Of a stretch of 64,000 nt of DNA, positions 24,027 to 33,037 are shown in pieces (within the stretch, counting starts at the first letter, position 1; each line of letters starts with the position of its first letter). A program made the position numbers and the translations under genes. The notes beneath the pieces are model-generated. The model ran no database searches, was not told the DNA's origin, and saw only the letters and a program-made list of their open reading frames with translations. Origin of the DNA: Massilia sp. Mn16-1_5 (GTDB taxonomy: Bacteria; Pseudomonadota; Gammaproteobacteria; Burkholderiales; Burkholderiaceae_D); assembly GCF_004798585.1 (NCBI RefSeq), contig NZ_PPXQ01000015.1:62001-126000 (forward strand), written 5' to 3'.

Positions 24027-25373
24027 TCATTGGTAAATGCGGTCGGGATCGAAGGTGTCGTCCGGGATCTCGGCGCCGTACATCTTGAGGCGGTCGGCAA
24101 AGCGCGGACGCACGCCGGTCGCCGAGAAATGGCCCAGCACCTTGCCGTCGCGATCGACACCGGTCTGCTCGAAGCGGAAGATTTCCTGCATTGAGATGAT
24201 GTCGCCTTCCATGCCGGTGATTTCCTGCAGGCTGACCACCTTGCGGCAGCCGTCGATCAGGCGCGAAGCCTGCACCACCACCGTCACCGCCGAGCAGATC
24301 TGCTGGCGAATGGCGCGCGGGGTCAGGTTCGCGCCCGCCATGCCCACCATGTTTTCCAGCCGCGACAAGGCGTCGCGCGGCGTGTTCGAGTGGATGGTCG
24401 CGAGCGAGCCTTCGTGGCCGGTGTTCATCGCCTGCAGCATGTCGAGCGCCTCGGCGCCGCGTACTTCGCCGAGAATGATGCGGTCCGGACGCATCCGCAG
24501 CGCGTTCTTGACCAGCGCGCGCTGGGTGACTTCGCCCCTGCCCTCGATGTTGGCCGGGCGTGTCTCGAGGCGCACCACGTGCGGCTGGCGCAGCTGCAGT
24601 TCGGCCGCGTCTTCGATCGTGACGAGGCGTTCGTTGGTGGGGATGAAGCCCGACAGCAGGTTGAGCAAGGTGGTCTTGCCGCTGCCGGTGCCGCCCGAGA
24701 TCAGGATGTTGATCTTGGCGATGCCCAGGCCTTGCAACACCTTGATCATCGGCGGCGTCATGCTTTTGTAGTCGAGCAGGTTCTGCACCGTCAGCGGGGT
24801 CGCGCCGAAGCGGCGGATCGACAGGATCGGGCCGTCCACGGCCAGCGGCGGGATGATCGCATTCACGCGCGAGCCGTCCGGCAGGCGGGCGTCGACCATC
24901 GGGCTCGATTCGTCGACGCGGCGGCCCACGCGCGAGACGATCTTCTCGATGATCTTCATCAGGTGGGCGTTGTCGTGGAAGCTGATGTCGGTCAGCTCCA
25001 GCTTGCCGCGGCGCTCGACGTAGACCCGGCTGGCCGTGTTGACCAGGATGTCGGAGACGCTCGGGTCGTTCAGCAACGGCTCCAGCGGCCCGAAGCCGAG
25101 CATCTCGTGCTGGATGTCGAGCACCAGGTTGTGGCGCTCGTGCTGGTTGAGGACGATGCGCTCCTCTTCGATGATGCGCTGGATGAGCAGGGCCAGCTCG
25201 TGCTTGAACTGCTCGGCGGTCAGGCGCTTCAGTCGCTCCAGGTCGATCCGGTCGAGGATCATCTGGTGCATCATCTTCTTCAGTTCCTGATAGGCCCCGT
25301 TGCCGGCTTCGGCAGGCAAGGCGCCGGCCTTGCGGTTATCGTCCGAGATGGCAAGGCGTTCACGCAGGGACAT
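24027..25373 (-). CDS. tadA: Tad pilus assembly ATPase TadA (CpaF)
   Basis: A 448-aa cytoplasmic hexameric secretion ATPase of the VirB11/PilT superfamily that powers both extension and retraction of Tad pili. Recognisable parts: N-terminal helical domain, [18 protein letters not shown], Walker [10 protein letters not shown] (near residues 225-233), Asp box [11 protein letters not shown], Walker B IILGEVRG and His box [14 protein letters not shown]. Length is typical. It lies 11 bases after cpaE. Confidence 0.96.
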   Translation of the reverse strand: MSLRERLAISDDNRKAGALPAEAGNGAYQELKKMMHQMILDRIDLERLKRLTAEQFKHELALLIQRIIEEERIVLNQHERHNLVLDIQHEMLGFGPLEPLLNDPSVSDILVNTASRVYVERRGKLELTDISFHDNAHLMKIIEKIVSRVGRRVDESSPMVDARLPDGSRVNAIIPPLAVDGPILSIRRFGATPLTVQNLLDYKSMTPPMIKVLQGLGIAKINILISGGTGSGKTTLLNLLSGFIPTNERLVTIEDAAELQLRQPHVVRLETRPANIEGRGEVTQRALVKNALRMRPDRIILGEVRGAEALDMLQAMNTGHEGSLATIHSNTPRDALSRLENMVGMAGANLTPRAIRQQICSAVTVVVQASRLIDGCRKVVSLQEITGMEGDIISMQEIFRFEQTGVDRDGKVLGHFSATGVRPRFADRLKMYGAEIPDDTFDPDRIYQ

Positions 25374-25384
25374 GGGAATCTCCT

Positions 25385-26560
25385 TTAATAGTCGGCTTCG
25401 CCGCGCCCGAACAGGCGATCGAGCAAGCCGCGGGATTCAGGGGCGCGCCGTGCGGTGACCAGTTCCACCAGATCGGCCAGGCTGCGCGCGGCCGCGCTCG
25501 TGCGCGACAGCTCGAGCACCGGGACGCCCTGGTTGACCGAGTCGGTGACAGCGACGTAATCGTTCGGCACGGTATGCACGACCTCGCAACCGAGCGCCGC
25601 ATGCAGGTCGGGCAGGCGCAGGCGGCCGCCCTTCTCGTAGCGGTTGACGATCAGGCGGATCGTCTCCAGCGGGTAGCCGAGCGATCGGAAGATATCGAGC
25701 AGGCGGCGCGCATCGCGGATGTCGGGCAGCGCCAGCTGCAGCACCGGATAAATCGTGTCAGTGCTGTCGAGCGCGCGCAGCGAGACGGCATCGATCTGGC
25801 GTCCGACATCGAGCAAGATGTAGTCGTAATGCTGGCGCGCGACACGCAAGATGGCATCGATGTGCTCCGGCTTGGCTTCCTTCGCCTGCGACGGGTCGTC
25901 GGCCGCAGGCAAGACGCCGAAGCCGCGCGTGACGTGCACCAGGCAGGAGTCCAGGAAGGGGCCGTCGATGCGCGCAATCTGCTCGCACACGTCGGACAGC
26001 GTCATGCCCGGCTTCTGGTCCGAGACGTACAGGGCCGCGTCGCCGAACTGGCCGTGCAGGTCGATCAGCAGGACCTTCTTTTCGGCCAGCGTAGCCAGCG
26101 CGTAACCGAAGTTAGTCGAAATAAAAGTCGCGCCGCTGCCGCCTTTGCAGGAAATGAAGGCGAGCACCTTGCCGTCGCGTAGTCCTGCCACGCCGGCCGC
26201 CGTGGCGATGCGATCCATCGCTTCGTGGAAGGCGCGATGCACGAGCGGCAGCTGCAGCACTTCGCGCACGCCGGCACGCATTGCGCGGATCAGGAACTCC
26301 GGCTGGTGCTGGCTGGTGAGCAGCATGAACTGCGCTTCCGGATACTGGCGCGCCATCCGTTCGAGCAGGTCGGCATCGTCTGGCCTGCCTTCACCGGCAT
26401 CGACGATCACCAGGCCCGGCGCTTCTCCCAGCGGCCGGTCCAGGGCTTCGCGCATCGAGACGCGGCTGTTGGCCACATTCAGCGGCGGCACGCGTGCCGC
26501 GCCCTGGGAGGCGAGCTCGGCAAACAGCAAGCTGTCGCGGCTGATCAAAAGGGCTTTCAT
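25385..26560 (-). CDS. cpaE: Tad pilus localisation ATPase CpaE/TadZ
   Basis: A 391-aa protein with a receiver-like N-domain (about 1-125) lacking a clear phospho-Asp pocket, and a ParA/MinD-type ATPase domain (about 130-375). The deviant Walker A reads CKGGSGATF: the first signature Lys is present but the normal GKT Lys is Ala, as in other CpaE/TadZ proteins. Switch and Walker B-like segments VLLIDLHGQFGD and YILLDVGRQ are present. TadZ marks the polar site for pilus assembly. It is upstream of tadA by 11 bases and downstream of a small lipoprotein gene. Confidence 0.92.
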   Translation of the reverse strand: MKALLISRDSLLFAELASQGAARVPPLNVANSRVSMREALDRPLGEAPGLVIVDAGEGRPDDADLLERMARQYPEAQFMLLTSQHQPEFLIRAMRAGVREVLQLPLVHRAFHEAMDRIATAAGVAGLRDGKVLAFISCKGGSGATFISTNFGYALATLAEKKVLLIDLHGQFGDAALYVSDQKPGMTLSDVCEQIARIDGPFLDSCLVHVTRGFGVLPAADDPSQAKEAKPEHIDAILRVARQHYDYILLDVGRQIDAVSLRALDSTDTIYPVLQLALPDIRDARRLLDIFRSLGYPLETIRLIVNRYEKGGRLRLPDLHAALGCEVVHTVPNDYVAVTDSVNQGVPVLELSRTSAAARSLADLVELVTARRAPESRGLLDRLFGRGEADY

Positions 26561-26623
26561 GACGGTCCTCGTGGAGCACTGGGCTGGTAAACGATGAAGG
26601 GATGGTGGCCGGCGCCGCTCGGC

Positions 26624-26896
26624 TTACTTTACGCTGCCGAGCGTATTGAGCAGCGGCGCACTCGCCGCGCTGCCGGGTTGGATGAACGATTGCTGGTAGC
26701 GCTCGTGCGCCGCGCGTGCCGCCGGCCCGTCGATCCCCGCTGCGGGGTTGGCGTTGGCCGCGCCGCGCGGGTCGATCGTCTGTGCGGCGACATTGGCCCG
26801 CACCGAGGCGCCGAAGTTCTGTTCGAAACGTGGAGCGGTCGAGCAGCCTTGCAGCAGCAACAGCGCCACGATGCCTGCGATAGTCCTGGTCGTCAT
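26624..26896 (-). CDS. Small Tad-locus lipoprotein (CpaD-position)
   Basis: A 90-aa protein with a lipobox ending LLQGC (lipidation at C18) and a short polar body ending SAPLLNTLGSVK. It holds the slot between the secretin and cpaE where CpaD/TadD-type pilus lipoproteins usually lie; the central NPAAGIDGPAARAAHERY region resembles the C-terminal part of CpaD-family proteins, though it is much shorter than CpaD (about 200 aa). The role, probably helping the secretin, is inferred from position. It starts 9 bases after the secretin gene ends. Confidence 0.65.
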   Translation of the reverse strand: MTTRTIAGIVALLLLQGCSTAPRFEQNFGASVRANVAAQTIDPRGAANANPAAGIDGPAARAAHERYQQSFIQPGSAASAPLLNTLGSVK

Positions 26897-26905
26897 TGCC
26901 GCCTC

Positions 26906-28441
26906 CTATTTGAGTTGGAATCCGTCGACGCTCTGGCCCGTGCGCGCGGTCGGCTCGGGCAGCTTGGCCGCGCTTTCGAGACGCCCGCCGAGCATCAGGG
27001 CGGCACGCGAGGGCGCATCCACCCCATCGGTCGGCAGCTTGTAGCCGGTCGCCGTCAGTGGCTTGACCAGGCGCGCCGTGATCACGAAAACGAGCTCGCT
27101 GCGGTCCTGCTGGAAGTCGGTGCTGCGAAACAGCGCACCGAGCACAGGCACCTCGCCCAGCACCGGCAAGCCTTTCAGGCTGGTCACCAGGTTGTTCTTG
27201 ATCAGGCCACCAATGGCGAAGCTCTGGCCGTCGTACAGCTGCACCGTGGTGCTGGCACGGCGGGTCGTCACGACGGGCAGGATCGCCGTGCTGTTAATGC
27301 CGGCGGCGTTGATGCCGATCCCTTCACGCGACAGCTCCGACACTTCGGGCGCGACACGCAGGTTGATGCGGCCGCCGCCGAGCACCGTCGGCGTGAAGCG
27401 CAGGCCGACGCCGAATTCCTTCTCTTCCAGCGTGATGCGGTTGTTATCCTGCGAGACCGGAATATAAAACTTGCCGCCGGCGAGGAAACTGCCCTCCTGG
27501 CCGCTGATCGCCATGACGTTCGGCTCGGCCAGCACGCGCACCAGGCTGTCCTGCGTCTGGGCGTCGACCGCAAAACCGTTGCCGTTCGATTTCTGTGCGC
27601 CCAGGCCGCCCTTCGCCGTGCCGCTCAGGAAGTTCGCCGCCACCGCGGCAGCCCAGCTGCCCGAGCCGAAGGTCCAGCTGGTCCCCCCTTCCAGCCGTTC
27701 GAGCAGGCTCTTCGACACTTCGGCCACCTTCACTTCGAGCTGCACCTGCTGCGGGGCGGCGACGCTCAGCATGTTCACGAGACGCAGGCCGCTGCCGTTG
27801 CCGACGGCGCTGGGCGCGGTCGGCGTCAGGTCCTTCTGCACCGCTCCCAGCGGGCGCAGCGGGCGGCGCACGTAGGCACTCGCCAGCTCGGCCGCGCGGG
27901 CGACGACCGACGCGTCGGACACGGTCCCGGTCAGTACCAGCGAATCGGCGGCCGCCAGCACGCGGATGTCCTTCTCCTCGGGCATGACGGCGGCCAGCGT
28001 CGCCTGCAGCGCGCTGGGGTCCATCGAAACCGTGATATCGAGCACGCTGCACAGGCCACTGCGGCCTTGCACGATCATGTTGGTGGTGCCGACGTCGACG
28101 CCGGCGATGTACATCGTGTCCGGCGATACCAGCATCGCCTGCACGACCTCGGGATTGCCGACACTGCGGTTCTGGACCGCTTCCGGCAGGCGCATCAGGG
28201 TCGATTTCCCCATCTGCAGCGCGACCTGGGCCGGACGCGCGGCCTCGCCGCTGCAGCGCGGCCCGGCGCCGGCACGCTCGCCGGCCGCGGGCGCTGCCTC
28301 GGCCTGCGGATTCGGACGGGCGGCATGGGCGGCGCCCGCCAGCGCCAGGACAGCGCCGCCCAGCGCGCACTGGCGCAGCAGGGACAGCAGGCCGGCGCGT
28401 GGATGAATCGGGGAGCCGGACGGTTGTGAACTGGTGTTCAT
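26906..28441 (-). CDS. cpaC: Tad pilus outer-membrane secretin (RcpA/CpaC)
   Basis: A 511-aa secretin forming the outer-membrane pore for the Flp pilus. Signal peptide (about 15-45), an N-terminal BON/secretin-like region (about 60-190) and the secretin core (about 200-440) with LRVAPEVSELSREGIGINAAG and TVQLYDGQSFAIGGLIKNN, then VFVITARLVKPL. The start at 28441 has AGGTGA six bases upstream; an in-frame start at 28477 lacks this. It lies 26 bases after cpaB, in the usual cpaB-cpaC-cpaD-cpaE-cpaF order. Confidence 0.93.
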   Translation of the reverse strand: MNTSSQPSGSPIHPRAGLLSLLRQCALGGAVLALAGAAHAARPNPQAEAAPAAGERAGAGPRCSGEAARPAQVALQMGKSTLMRLPEAVQNRSVGNPEVVQAMLVSPDTMYIAGVDVGTTNMIVQGRSGLCSVLDITVSMDPSALQATLAAVMPEEKDIRVLAAADSLVLTGTVSDASVVARAAELASAYVRRPLRPLGAVQKDLTPTAPSAVGNGSGLRLVNMLSVAAPQQVQLEVKVAEVSKSLLERLEGGTSWTFGSGSWAAAVAANFLSGTAKGGLGAQKSNGNGFAVDAQTQDSLVRVLAEPNVMAISGQEGSFLAGGKFYIPVSQDNNRITLEEKEFGVGLRFTPTVLGGGRINLRVAPEVSELSREGIGINAAGINSTAILPVVTTRRASTTVQLYDGQSFAIGGLIKNNLVTSLKGLPVLGEVPVLGALFRSTDFQQDRSELVFVITARLVKPLTATGYKLPTDGVDAPSRAALMLGGRLESAAKLPEPTARTGQSVDGFQLK

Positions 28442-28467
28442 GATTTCACCTGACACGGTAAGGGGGA

Positions 28468-29328
28468 TCAGAGGCACTCTTGCGAGGAATGCAGACCGTT
28501 GATGACGGTGACGCAGTTGCGGCGCACCGGAGGCGTGGAAACCCGGTGCACGACGGGCTTCTCGGGACGGCGCACCACGGGAACCGGCTTCGGCATGGCC
28601 GGCTTGACGCCGGAGGCCGCCACCGGCAGCAAGGTCAGCTTGGTTGCGCCCTCGGTCTGCGCCGATTGCGGATCGACCTGGTTGCGTAGCGCCAGCGACA
28701 ACGTACCGACGCTGCGCGCCAGGTCGAGTTTTTCGGCCTGTTCCGGTGTGACTTCGAGCGTGACGGCGTTCACTACGCGCGGCTTGGTTTCATCGCGGTT
28801 GACTTCCTGCGCCACCGCCAGCACCAGGATGCGTTCGAGGACGATCTTCGAAATGCTTTGTTCGCGGGCGTTGCTTCCAGGAGCCGGATCCTTTGCGGTG
28901 CTGACGATGATGTCGACATAGTTCCCCGGCAGGGCAAAGCCGGCCACGCCGATGACGTCGTTGACCCGTACCGTGATCGCGCGCTTGCCTTCGGTGATCA
29001 GGGCCGACAATCCTCCCAGCGTACCGGCCGGCGCCAGCTTCGCTTCGCTGACCGGTTCGCCGCCCAGCAGACTGCTCTTGAGCACCCGGCCGGCGAGCTT
29101 CGCCGGGTCGGTAAAGGCGCCCTTCGGCATGCTGTCGGCGGGCCACTCGGCCAGCTTGAGCATCTCCGGTGTCAGGCGCTGGCCGAGGTTGATGTCGGAT
29201 GCGGCCACCACGATATGCCCGGCGCTGGTCGTCGGCTGCAACAGCAGCCAGCGCGAAGCGAGGATCACGGCCGTCAGGCCGAACAGGATGGCAACGGCCA
29301 TCACGACAAGGGCGCGCTTGTTTTTCAT
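28468..29328 (-). CDS. cpaB: Flp pilus assembly protein CpaB (RcpC)
   Basis: A 286-aa protein with one N-terminal membrane segment (about 6-28), an SAF domain (about 35-105, VVAASDINLGQRLTPEM then GRVLKSSLLGGEPVSEA) and an RcpC-like C-domain (about 115-240, AITVRVNDVIGVAGFALPGNYVD). The basic Pro/Val-rich tail (about 245-286) is variable. CpaB sits periplasmically and supports secretin function. The ATG at 29328 overlaps the AAA gene stop (ATGA); AGGA lies eight bases upstream. Confidence 0.92.
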   Translation of the reverse strand: MKNKRALVVMAVAILFGLTAVILASRWLLLQPTTSAGHIVVAASDINLGQRLTPEMLKLAEWPADSMPKGAFTDPAKLAGRVLKSSLLGGEPVSEAKLAPAGTLGGLSALITEGKRAITVRVNDVIGVAGFALPGNYVDIIVSTAKDPAPGSNAREQSISKIVLERILVLAVAQEVNRDETKPRVVNAVTLEVTPEQAEKLDLARSVGTLSLALRNQVDPQSAQTEGATKLTLLPVAASGVKPAMPKPVPVVRRPEKPVVHRVSTPPVRRNCVTVINGLHSSQECL

Positions 29329-30758
29329 GGTTCCATTCCTGCGACGTGGCACGAGGCCGGGGCGCTGCCGCTGGTGCACATGCTGCTCCACGCCTGCTCC
29401 AGGGCAGCGATCGTCAGGCGGGGTTCGGTGCCGGCAAAGCCGGCGAAATCGAGCACACGGCCGATCAGCTCGTGCGGATAGCAGGCCAGCAGCGGCGTGC
29501 TGGCGGCACGGTGCAGGCGCGTGATCAGGTGATCGATCACGGCCTCGTCGCAGTCGATGCCGTGCAGCCTGCCGGCGCGGCGCAGGAGGCTGCGATAGGC
29601 CGGTTCGGCAAGCGCTCCGAGGCCGATGCGGTAGGCGATGCGGCGCAGGAAGGCGGCATCGAAGACGCTGGCTGGCGCCTGGTTAGTGACGAGCACGAGC
29701 ATCGCGTCGAAGGGCATGCTCTCGCCATGTGCGCCCGCCGCCAGGCGCGCGGGGGCGCCGTCGAGCATGCCGAGCCAGGCCGCAAGCAGCTCGGCCGGCG
29801 GCATCTTCCCACGTCCGAGATCATCGAGCACGAGGATGCCGTTGTTGGCCTGCAGCTGCAGCGGAGCACGGTGAATCCCGCTGACGGCGTCGATATGCAG
29901 CGTCAGCATGGATGCATCGAGTTCCGCGCCGACGTGCACCAACGGACGCTGGCAGACGGTCCAGCGTGCATCGCAGCTGCGTCGTTCTTCCTGCTGACGG
30001 CCCAGCGGTAGCGGGGTGGGATGACGCAGCGGATCGTGGAAGGAAACGATCCGCTCGCCGATCAGGATCGCGTAAGGCACCGCAACCGAGCCCGGCAGCA
30101 GGCGCGCCAGCTTGCGCGCCAGCGTGGTCTTGCCGGCACCGCTAGGGCCATGCAGAAGCAGTGGGCGTTGCGCCTGCAGGGCAGCGCCCAGCAGTTCGCG
30201 CAAGGCCGGATCCAGGCCGTCTTCGGCCAAGGCGGCGGCCAGCTCGGCCGGCGCCAGATGGCGTATCGGACAGGCCGACGCCCCGTGCGCGCTGGCGCGC
30301 CGCGGCGTCAGGGGGCGCAGGGACTGACGCTCGACCATGGCATGGTAAGCAGCGAGCGTCACCGGCGCCGGCCCGACATAAGCACATTCCGCCAGACGCT
30401 CGAGCGCGACGCGTTCGCCAATAGCGGTCAACTGGTATTGCAAGTCGATGTCCGAGTCACCCGACCAGGCCACCTCGACTTGCTGCTCGGCTGTCATGGC
30501 ATTCAGCACTTCGCGCAGCACGCTGACGGACAGGCGGAGTTTTCCGGCTAGTAATGGCAATGGGGCGCGGCCGGTCGCGTGCAAGGTTTTGAGTAACAAG
30601 GCTGCCAGCAGGCGCTTGTTGAGCCCGGTGTCGCTGACCGTCCTCGGCTGGCGCGGCAGGACCGCGGTGATCTCCGGGTCAGCCGGCGGCCTTGCAGGCG
30701 CGCTCGATGCCGTACCGAAAACCGCCGCAGACGCTGCGAAAGACAGCGTGTCACTCAT
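29325..30758 (-). CDS. Tad-locus AAA ATPase with N-terminal winged-helix domain
   Basis: A 477-aa protein. Residues about 45-125 look like a winged-helix DNA-binding region (LNKRLLAALLLKTLHATG then LSVSVLREVLNAM), followed by an AAA domain (about 195-470): Walker A GPSGAGKTT (204-212), Walker B NNGILVLDDLGRG, sensor LVLVTNQAP and an arginine-finger region RRIAYRIGL. This is not a standard Tad component (TadA and CpaE are separate here), yet it sits between the prepilin peptidase and cpaB with a 4-base overlap to cpaB. It may be a transcription or assembly regulator. The start at 30758 has AAGGAG seven bases upstream; an upstream in-frame start is less supported. Confidence 0.7.
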   Translation of the reverse strand: MSDTLSFAASAAVFGTASSAPARPPADPEITAVLPRQPRTVSDTGLNKRLLAALLLKTLHATGRAPLPLLAGKLRLSVSVLREVLNAMTAEQQVEVAWSGDSDIDLQYQLTAIGERVALERLAECAYVGPAPVTLAAYHAMVERQSLRPLTPRRASAHGASACPIRHLAPAELAAALAEDGLDPALRELLGAALQAQRPLLLHGPSGAGKTTLARKLARLLPGSVAVPYAILIGERIVSFHDPLRHPTPLPLGRQQEERRSCDARWTVCQRPLVHVGAELDASMLTLHIDAVSGIHRAPLQLQANNGILVLDDLGRGKMPPAELLAAWLGMLDGAPARLAAGAHGESMPFDAMLVLVTNQAPASVFDAAFLRRIAYRIGLGALAEPAYRSLLRRAGRLHGIDCDEAVIDHLITRLHRAASTPLLACYPHELIGRVLDFAGFAGTEPRLTIAALEQAWSSMCTSGSAPASCHVAGMEP

Positions 30759-30860
30759 GATCTTTCTCCTTACATTCACAAGGGCACATTCCCCTGGAAT
30801 ATTGAATTCATTCTAGCGACCGGGTCTTCCTGCCCATTGAGGCGCAGCAAGCGGCCACCG

Positions 30861-31394
30861 TCAGGTAATTTGCTTTTGTGATAACAACCAGAGCGTGCTG
30901 ATGGCAATGGCAAGTCCATACGGCATCGCACCGGCACTCGGCCGTACCATCGCCGTTCCCGGGGCAGGCGGCCCGGTTCGTAACAGCATTGAAAGGAGCA
31001 AGTGACGCAAGTTGACGTAAGCATCTGCCCAGCGCCGCGTGAACAGGATCATCAGCAGGGCCATGGCGCCGCCTACGCACCAGGTCAGGATGCAGGCATG
31101 CGCCGCTTCGACCGGGCCCAGGAACAAACCAACGGTTGCCATCAGCTTGACATCGCCGGCAGCCATGCCGCGTACCAGATACAAGGGCAGGAATAGGGCA
31201 AAACCGACGACTGCACCGCCAAGCGCGGCACCGAGGGCGCTGGCCGGCGCCGTGTCGTACAGGCGCAGTCCAAGTGCTGCGCACCATGCAAGCAAGAGAA
31301 ACAAATTCGGGATTTTGCGTATCGCCAAATCGGTAATGGCCGTACTGACAACCAGGAAAATCAACAACAAATCGAGCCAGATCGAGATAGGCAT
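30861..31394 (-). CDS. tadV: Tad prepilin peptidase TadV (CpaA)
   Basis: A 177-aa A24-family membrane aspartyl protease that removes the leader from Flp prepilin. The two catalytic aspartates are D22 (AITDLAIRKIPN) and D81 (AAGDVKLMA), the G-x-G-D-like FlaK/TadV signature. About five to six membrane helices; no N-terminal methylase domain, as in the short TadV type. It lies 58 bases downstream of flp and 102 bases upstream of the AAA gene, with a terminator between flp and tadV, so flp can be expressed at higher levels. Confidence 0.9.
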   Translation of the reverse strand: MPISIWLDLLLIFLVVSTAITDLAIRKIPNLFLLLAWCAALGLRLYDTAPASALGAALGGAVVGFALFLPLYLVRGMAAGDVKLMATVGLFLGPVEAAHACILTWCVGGAMALLMILFTRRWADAYVNLRHLLLSMLLRTGPPAPGTAMVRPSAGAMPYGLAIAISTLWLLSQKQIT

Positions 31395-31408
31395 GATCGA
31401 TCCACCAT

Positions 31409-31442
31409 AAAAAAAACCCTCCGGATCATAGTCCGGAGGGTT
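31409..31442 (-). terminator. Intrinsic terminator of flp (minus strand)
   Basis: The plus-strand sequence holds eight A (31409-31416) then AACCCTCCGGA (31415-31425), a 6-base loop and TCCGGAGGGTT (31432-31442). Read on the minus strand this is a perfect 11-bp stem followed by eight U. Leak-through would carry transcription into tadV. Confidence 0.9.
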
Positions 31443-31452
31443 AACTCAATGA

Positions 31453-31638
31453 TTACTTGATGGCGTTGGCCAGTCGAGTCGTTACGTTAGTGAACGTAGC
31501 GCTGATTCCGTCACCGAGTGCTTCTGCGGCGACGGCGACACCAACACCAACCAATGCAGCGATCAGGCCGTACTCAATGGCAGTAACGCCGTCTTCGTCA
31601 GCCATGAAAGCTTGCACAGCGGTAAAGATCGTTTTCAT
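31453..31638 (-). CDS. flp: Flp-family type IVb pilin
   Basis: A 61-aa pilin subunit. The leader (1-17, ending EDG) is cut after G17 before VTAIEYGLIAALVGVGV, with the Flp-diagnostic Glu-Tyr at mature positions 5-6 (E22-Y23). The mature pilin is only about 44 residues, as expected for Flp. I chose the ATG at 31638 because GGAG lies six bases upstream; the ATG at 31650 (MEFL) lacks this. It is the first gene of the Tad run, with its own strong terminator. Confidence 0.93.
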   Translation of the reverse strand: MKTIFTAVQAFMADEDGVTAIEYGLIAALVGVGVAVAAEALGDGISATFTNVTTRLANAIK

Positions 31639-31990
31639 GAGAAACTCCATATGGTGGTTTATAAGAACAACCTGCAACGGTGGGAAAATTCCCCTGACTC
31701 TGCCGCTAGTGCTTTGTCGTTTCCGTTGCAGTGAGTTCACTATAAAAGATGATGCTCCACAGTAAGTTGACTGTGAGCAAGCTTTCTTAGGGGAATTAGT
31801 TTCTCAGGTGGAACTTTGATCCAGGTCGTACACACACCTTCGTGTGGACCGAAAACGCCAAAAAAAGCAGCGCAAATATTGCTTAGATAACAAAAAGAGA
31901 TTATGCTGTTTCGCTTGCTCTTAGGAAATTCAGGCGCTTGCGCGCCCCTCGGAGTAGCTGTGGCGGGTTGATTACATTTCTGAGAATGAC
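31639..31990. other. 352-base intergenic region between flp and the GGDEF gene
   Basis: It holds the flp promoter region (minus strand) and presumably the promoter of the plus-strand diguanylate cyclase. AT content is visibly higher than in neighbouring genes. I see no gene. The main structure is the inverted repeat at 31758-31775 near a possible flp -10 box. Confidence 0.6.
31739..31775 (-). promoter_or_regulatory. flp promoter candidate with hexamer inverted repeat
   Basis: On the minus strand TATAGT (31744-31739) is a fair -10 box. Upstream, CACAGT (31758-31763) and ACTGTG (31770-31775) form a perfect 6-bp inverted repeat with 6-base spacing that would overlap the -35 region, a common operator position. 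No regulator is identified. Confidence 0.4.
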
Positions 31991-33031
31991 ATGGATTCCC
32001 TTCTGAAACACATGGTGGACATGACCGGCCACCGCGACCATGCGATGCTCGACATCTCAGTGGTGGCGGCAGTGCAGGAACTGGCCGCCGCCGCGCAGAC
32101 GCGGGTGTTATCCATCTCCACATTCGGCGGACGCCAATACATACGGGTCCGCGCCAGCATCAACGAAGGGGACACGCCCCGCGTCGAAGACCTGCATGAC
32201 GGCGCCTCGCCTGGTGAGCCGCTCGACAATTATCCGGAGCTGACAGCCTGCCTGGCGCGCCACGAGGCCAGCGCCGAAGCCTGCGGTCCAGGCTGCAAAC
32301 GTACCCTGTGGCTGCCGATCTGGTTCGGCGACAAGGCCACCACCTGCCTCGAAATCGTGCGCGAGGCGCCCTACCATGCCGCCATCATTCACACGATTAC
32401 GGGCATCATCGGGGTCTACCGCAATTTCCAGAATTTGCTGGACTACAGCGAACGCGATTCGCTGACCGGCCTCCTCAACCGCAAAACCTTCGAAGACCAG
32501 CTGGCGCGCATCCTGCAAGCGCCGGCCGAGCCGGAGCCGCCGCTGCCGGGCCAGCCCGAGCGGCGTTGCAGTCAGGGAGAAAAGAAGGGATGGCTGGCCG
32601 TGGTCGACGTCGACCACTTCAAGATGGTGAACGACACCTTCGGCCACCTGTACGGCGATGAAGTGCTGATCCTGATCGCGAACCAGTTGCAGGCCTCGTT
32701 CCGGGCCCAGGACCGGGTGTTCCGTTTCGGCGGCGAAGAATTCGTGGTCCTGCTGCGCTCGACGACGCTCGAGCATGCGCGCCGTATCATCGACCGCTTC
32801 CGCACCAATGTCGAGAGCTACCAGTTCCCGCAGGTTGGCAAGGTGACGGTGAGCATCGGTTTCGTGAGCCTCAGCCCCTACGATTCACCGGTCGTCACAC
32901 TCGGCCACGCCGACCAGGCCCTCTACTATGCCAAGACCCACGGCCGCAACCAGGTCTGTCATTACAACGAACTGGTCGAGCGCGGCTTGCTGCAGACGGT
33001 GACGACGAACGACACCGCCGAATTCTTCTAG
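31991..33031 (+). CDS. Diguanylate cyclase (GAF-like plus GGDEF)
   Basis: A 346-aa protein with a GAF-like sensory N-domain (about 18-150; includes C98/C102 and acidic stretches) and a GGDEF domain (about 152-325). The active-site GGEEF is at 247-251 and the product-inhibition I-site RAQD is intact at 238-241, so it should make c-di-GMP from two GTP and be feedback-inhibited. Residues about 176-200 form a Pro/Glu/Gln-rich insertion between the first helix and VVDVDHFKMVND, not usual for the family. The gene ends 6 bases before the convergent HD-GYP gene. Proximity to the Tad locus suggests control of surface behaviour, but this is inference. Confidence 0.9.
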   Translation: MDSLLKHMVDMTGHRDHAMLDISVVAAVQELAAAAQTRVLSISTFGGRQYIRVRASINEGDTPRVEDLHDGASPGEPLDNYPELTACLARHEASAEACGPGCKRTLWLPIWFGDKATTCLEIVREAPYHAAIIHTITGIIGVYRNFQNLLDYSERDSLTGLLNRKTFEDQLARILQAPAEPEPPLPGQPERRCSQGEKKGWLAVVDVDHFKMVNDTFGHLYGDEVLILIANQLQASFRAQDRVFRFGGEEFVVLLRSTTLEHARRIIDRFRTNVESYQFPQVGKVTVSIGFVSLSPYDSPVVTLGHADQALYYAKTHGRNQVCHYNELVERGLLQTVTTNDTAEFF

Positions 33032-33037
33032 TCGTTT

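Noticed and set aside
31830..31850. Small hairpin ACAC...GTGT near the GGDEF gene
   Set aside because: Only four base pairs; not distinguishable from chance.
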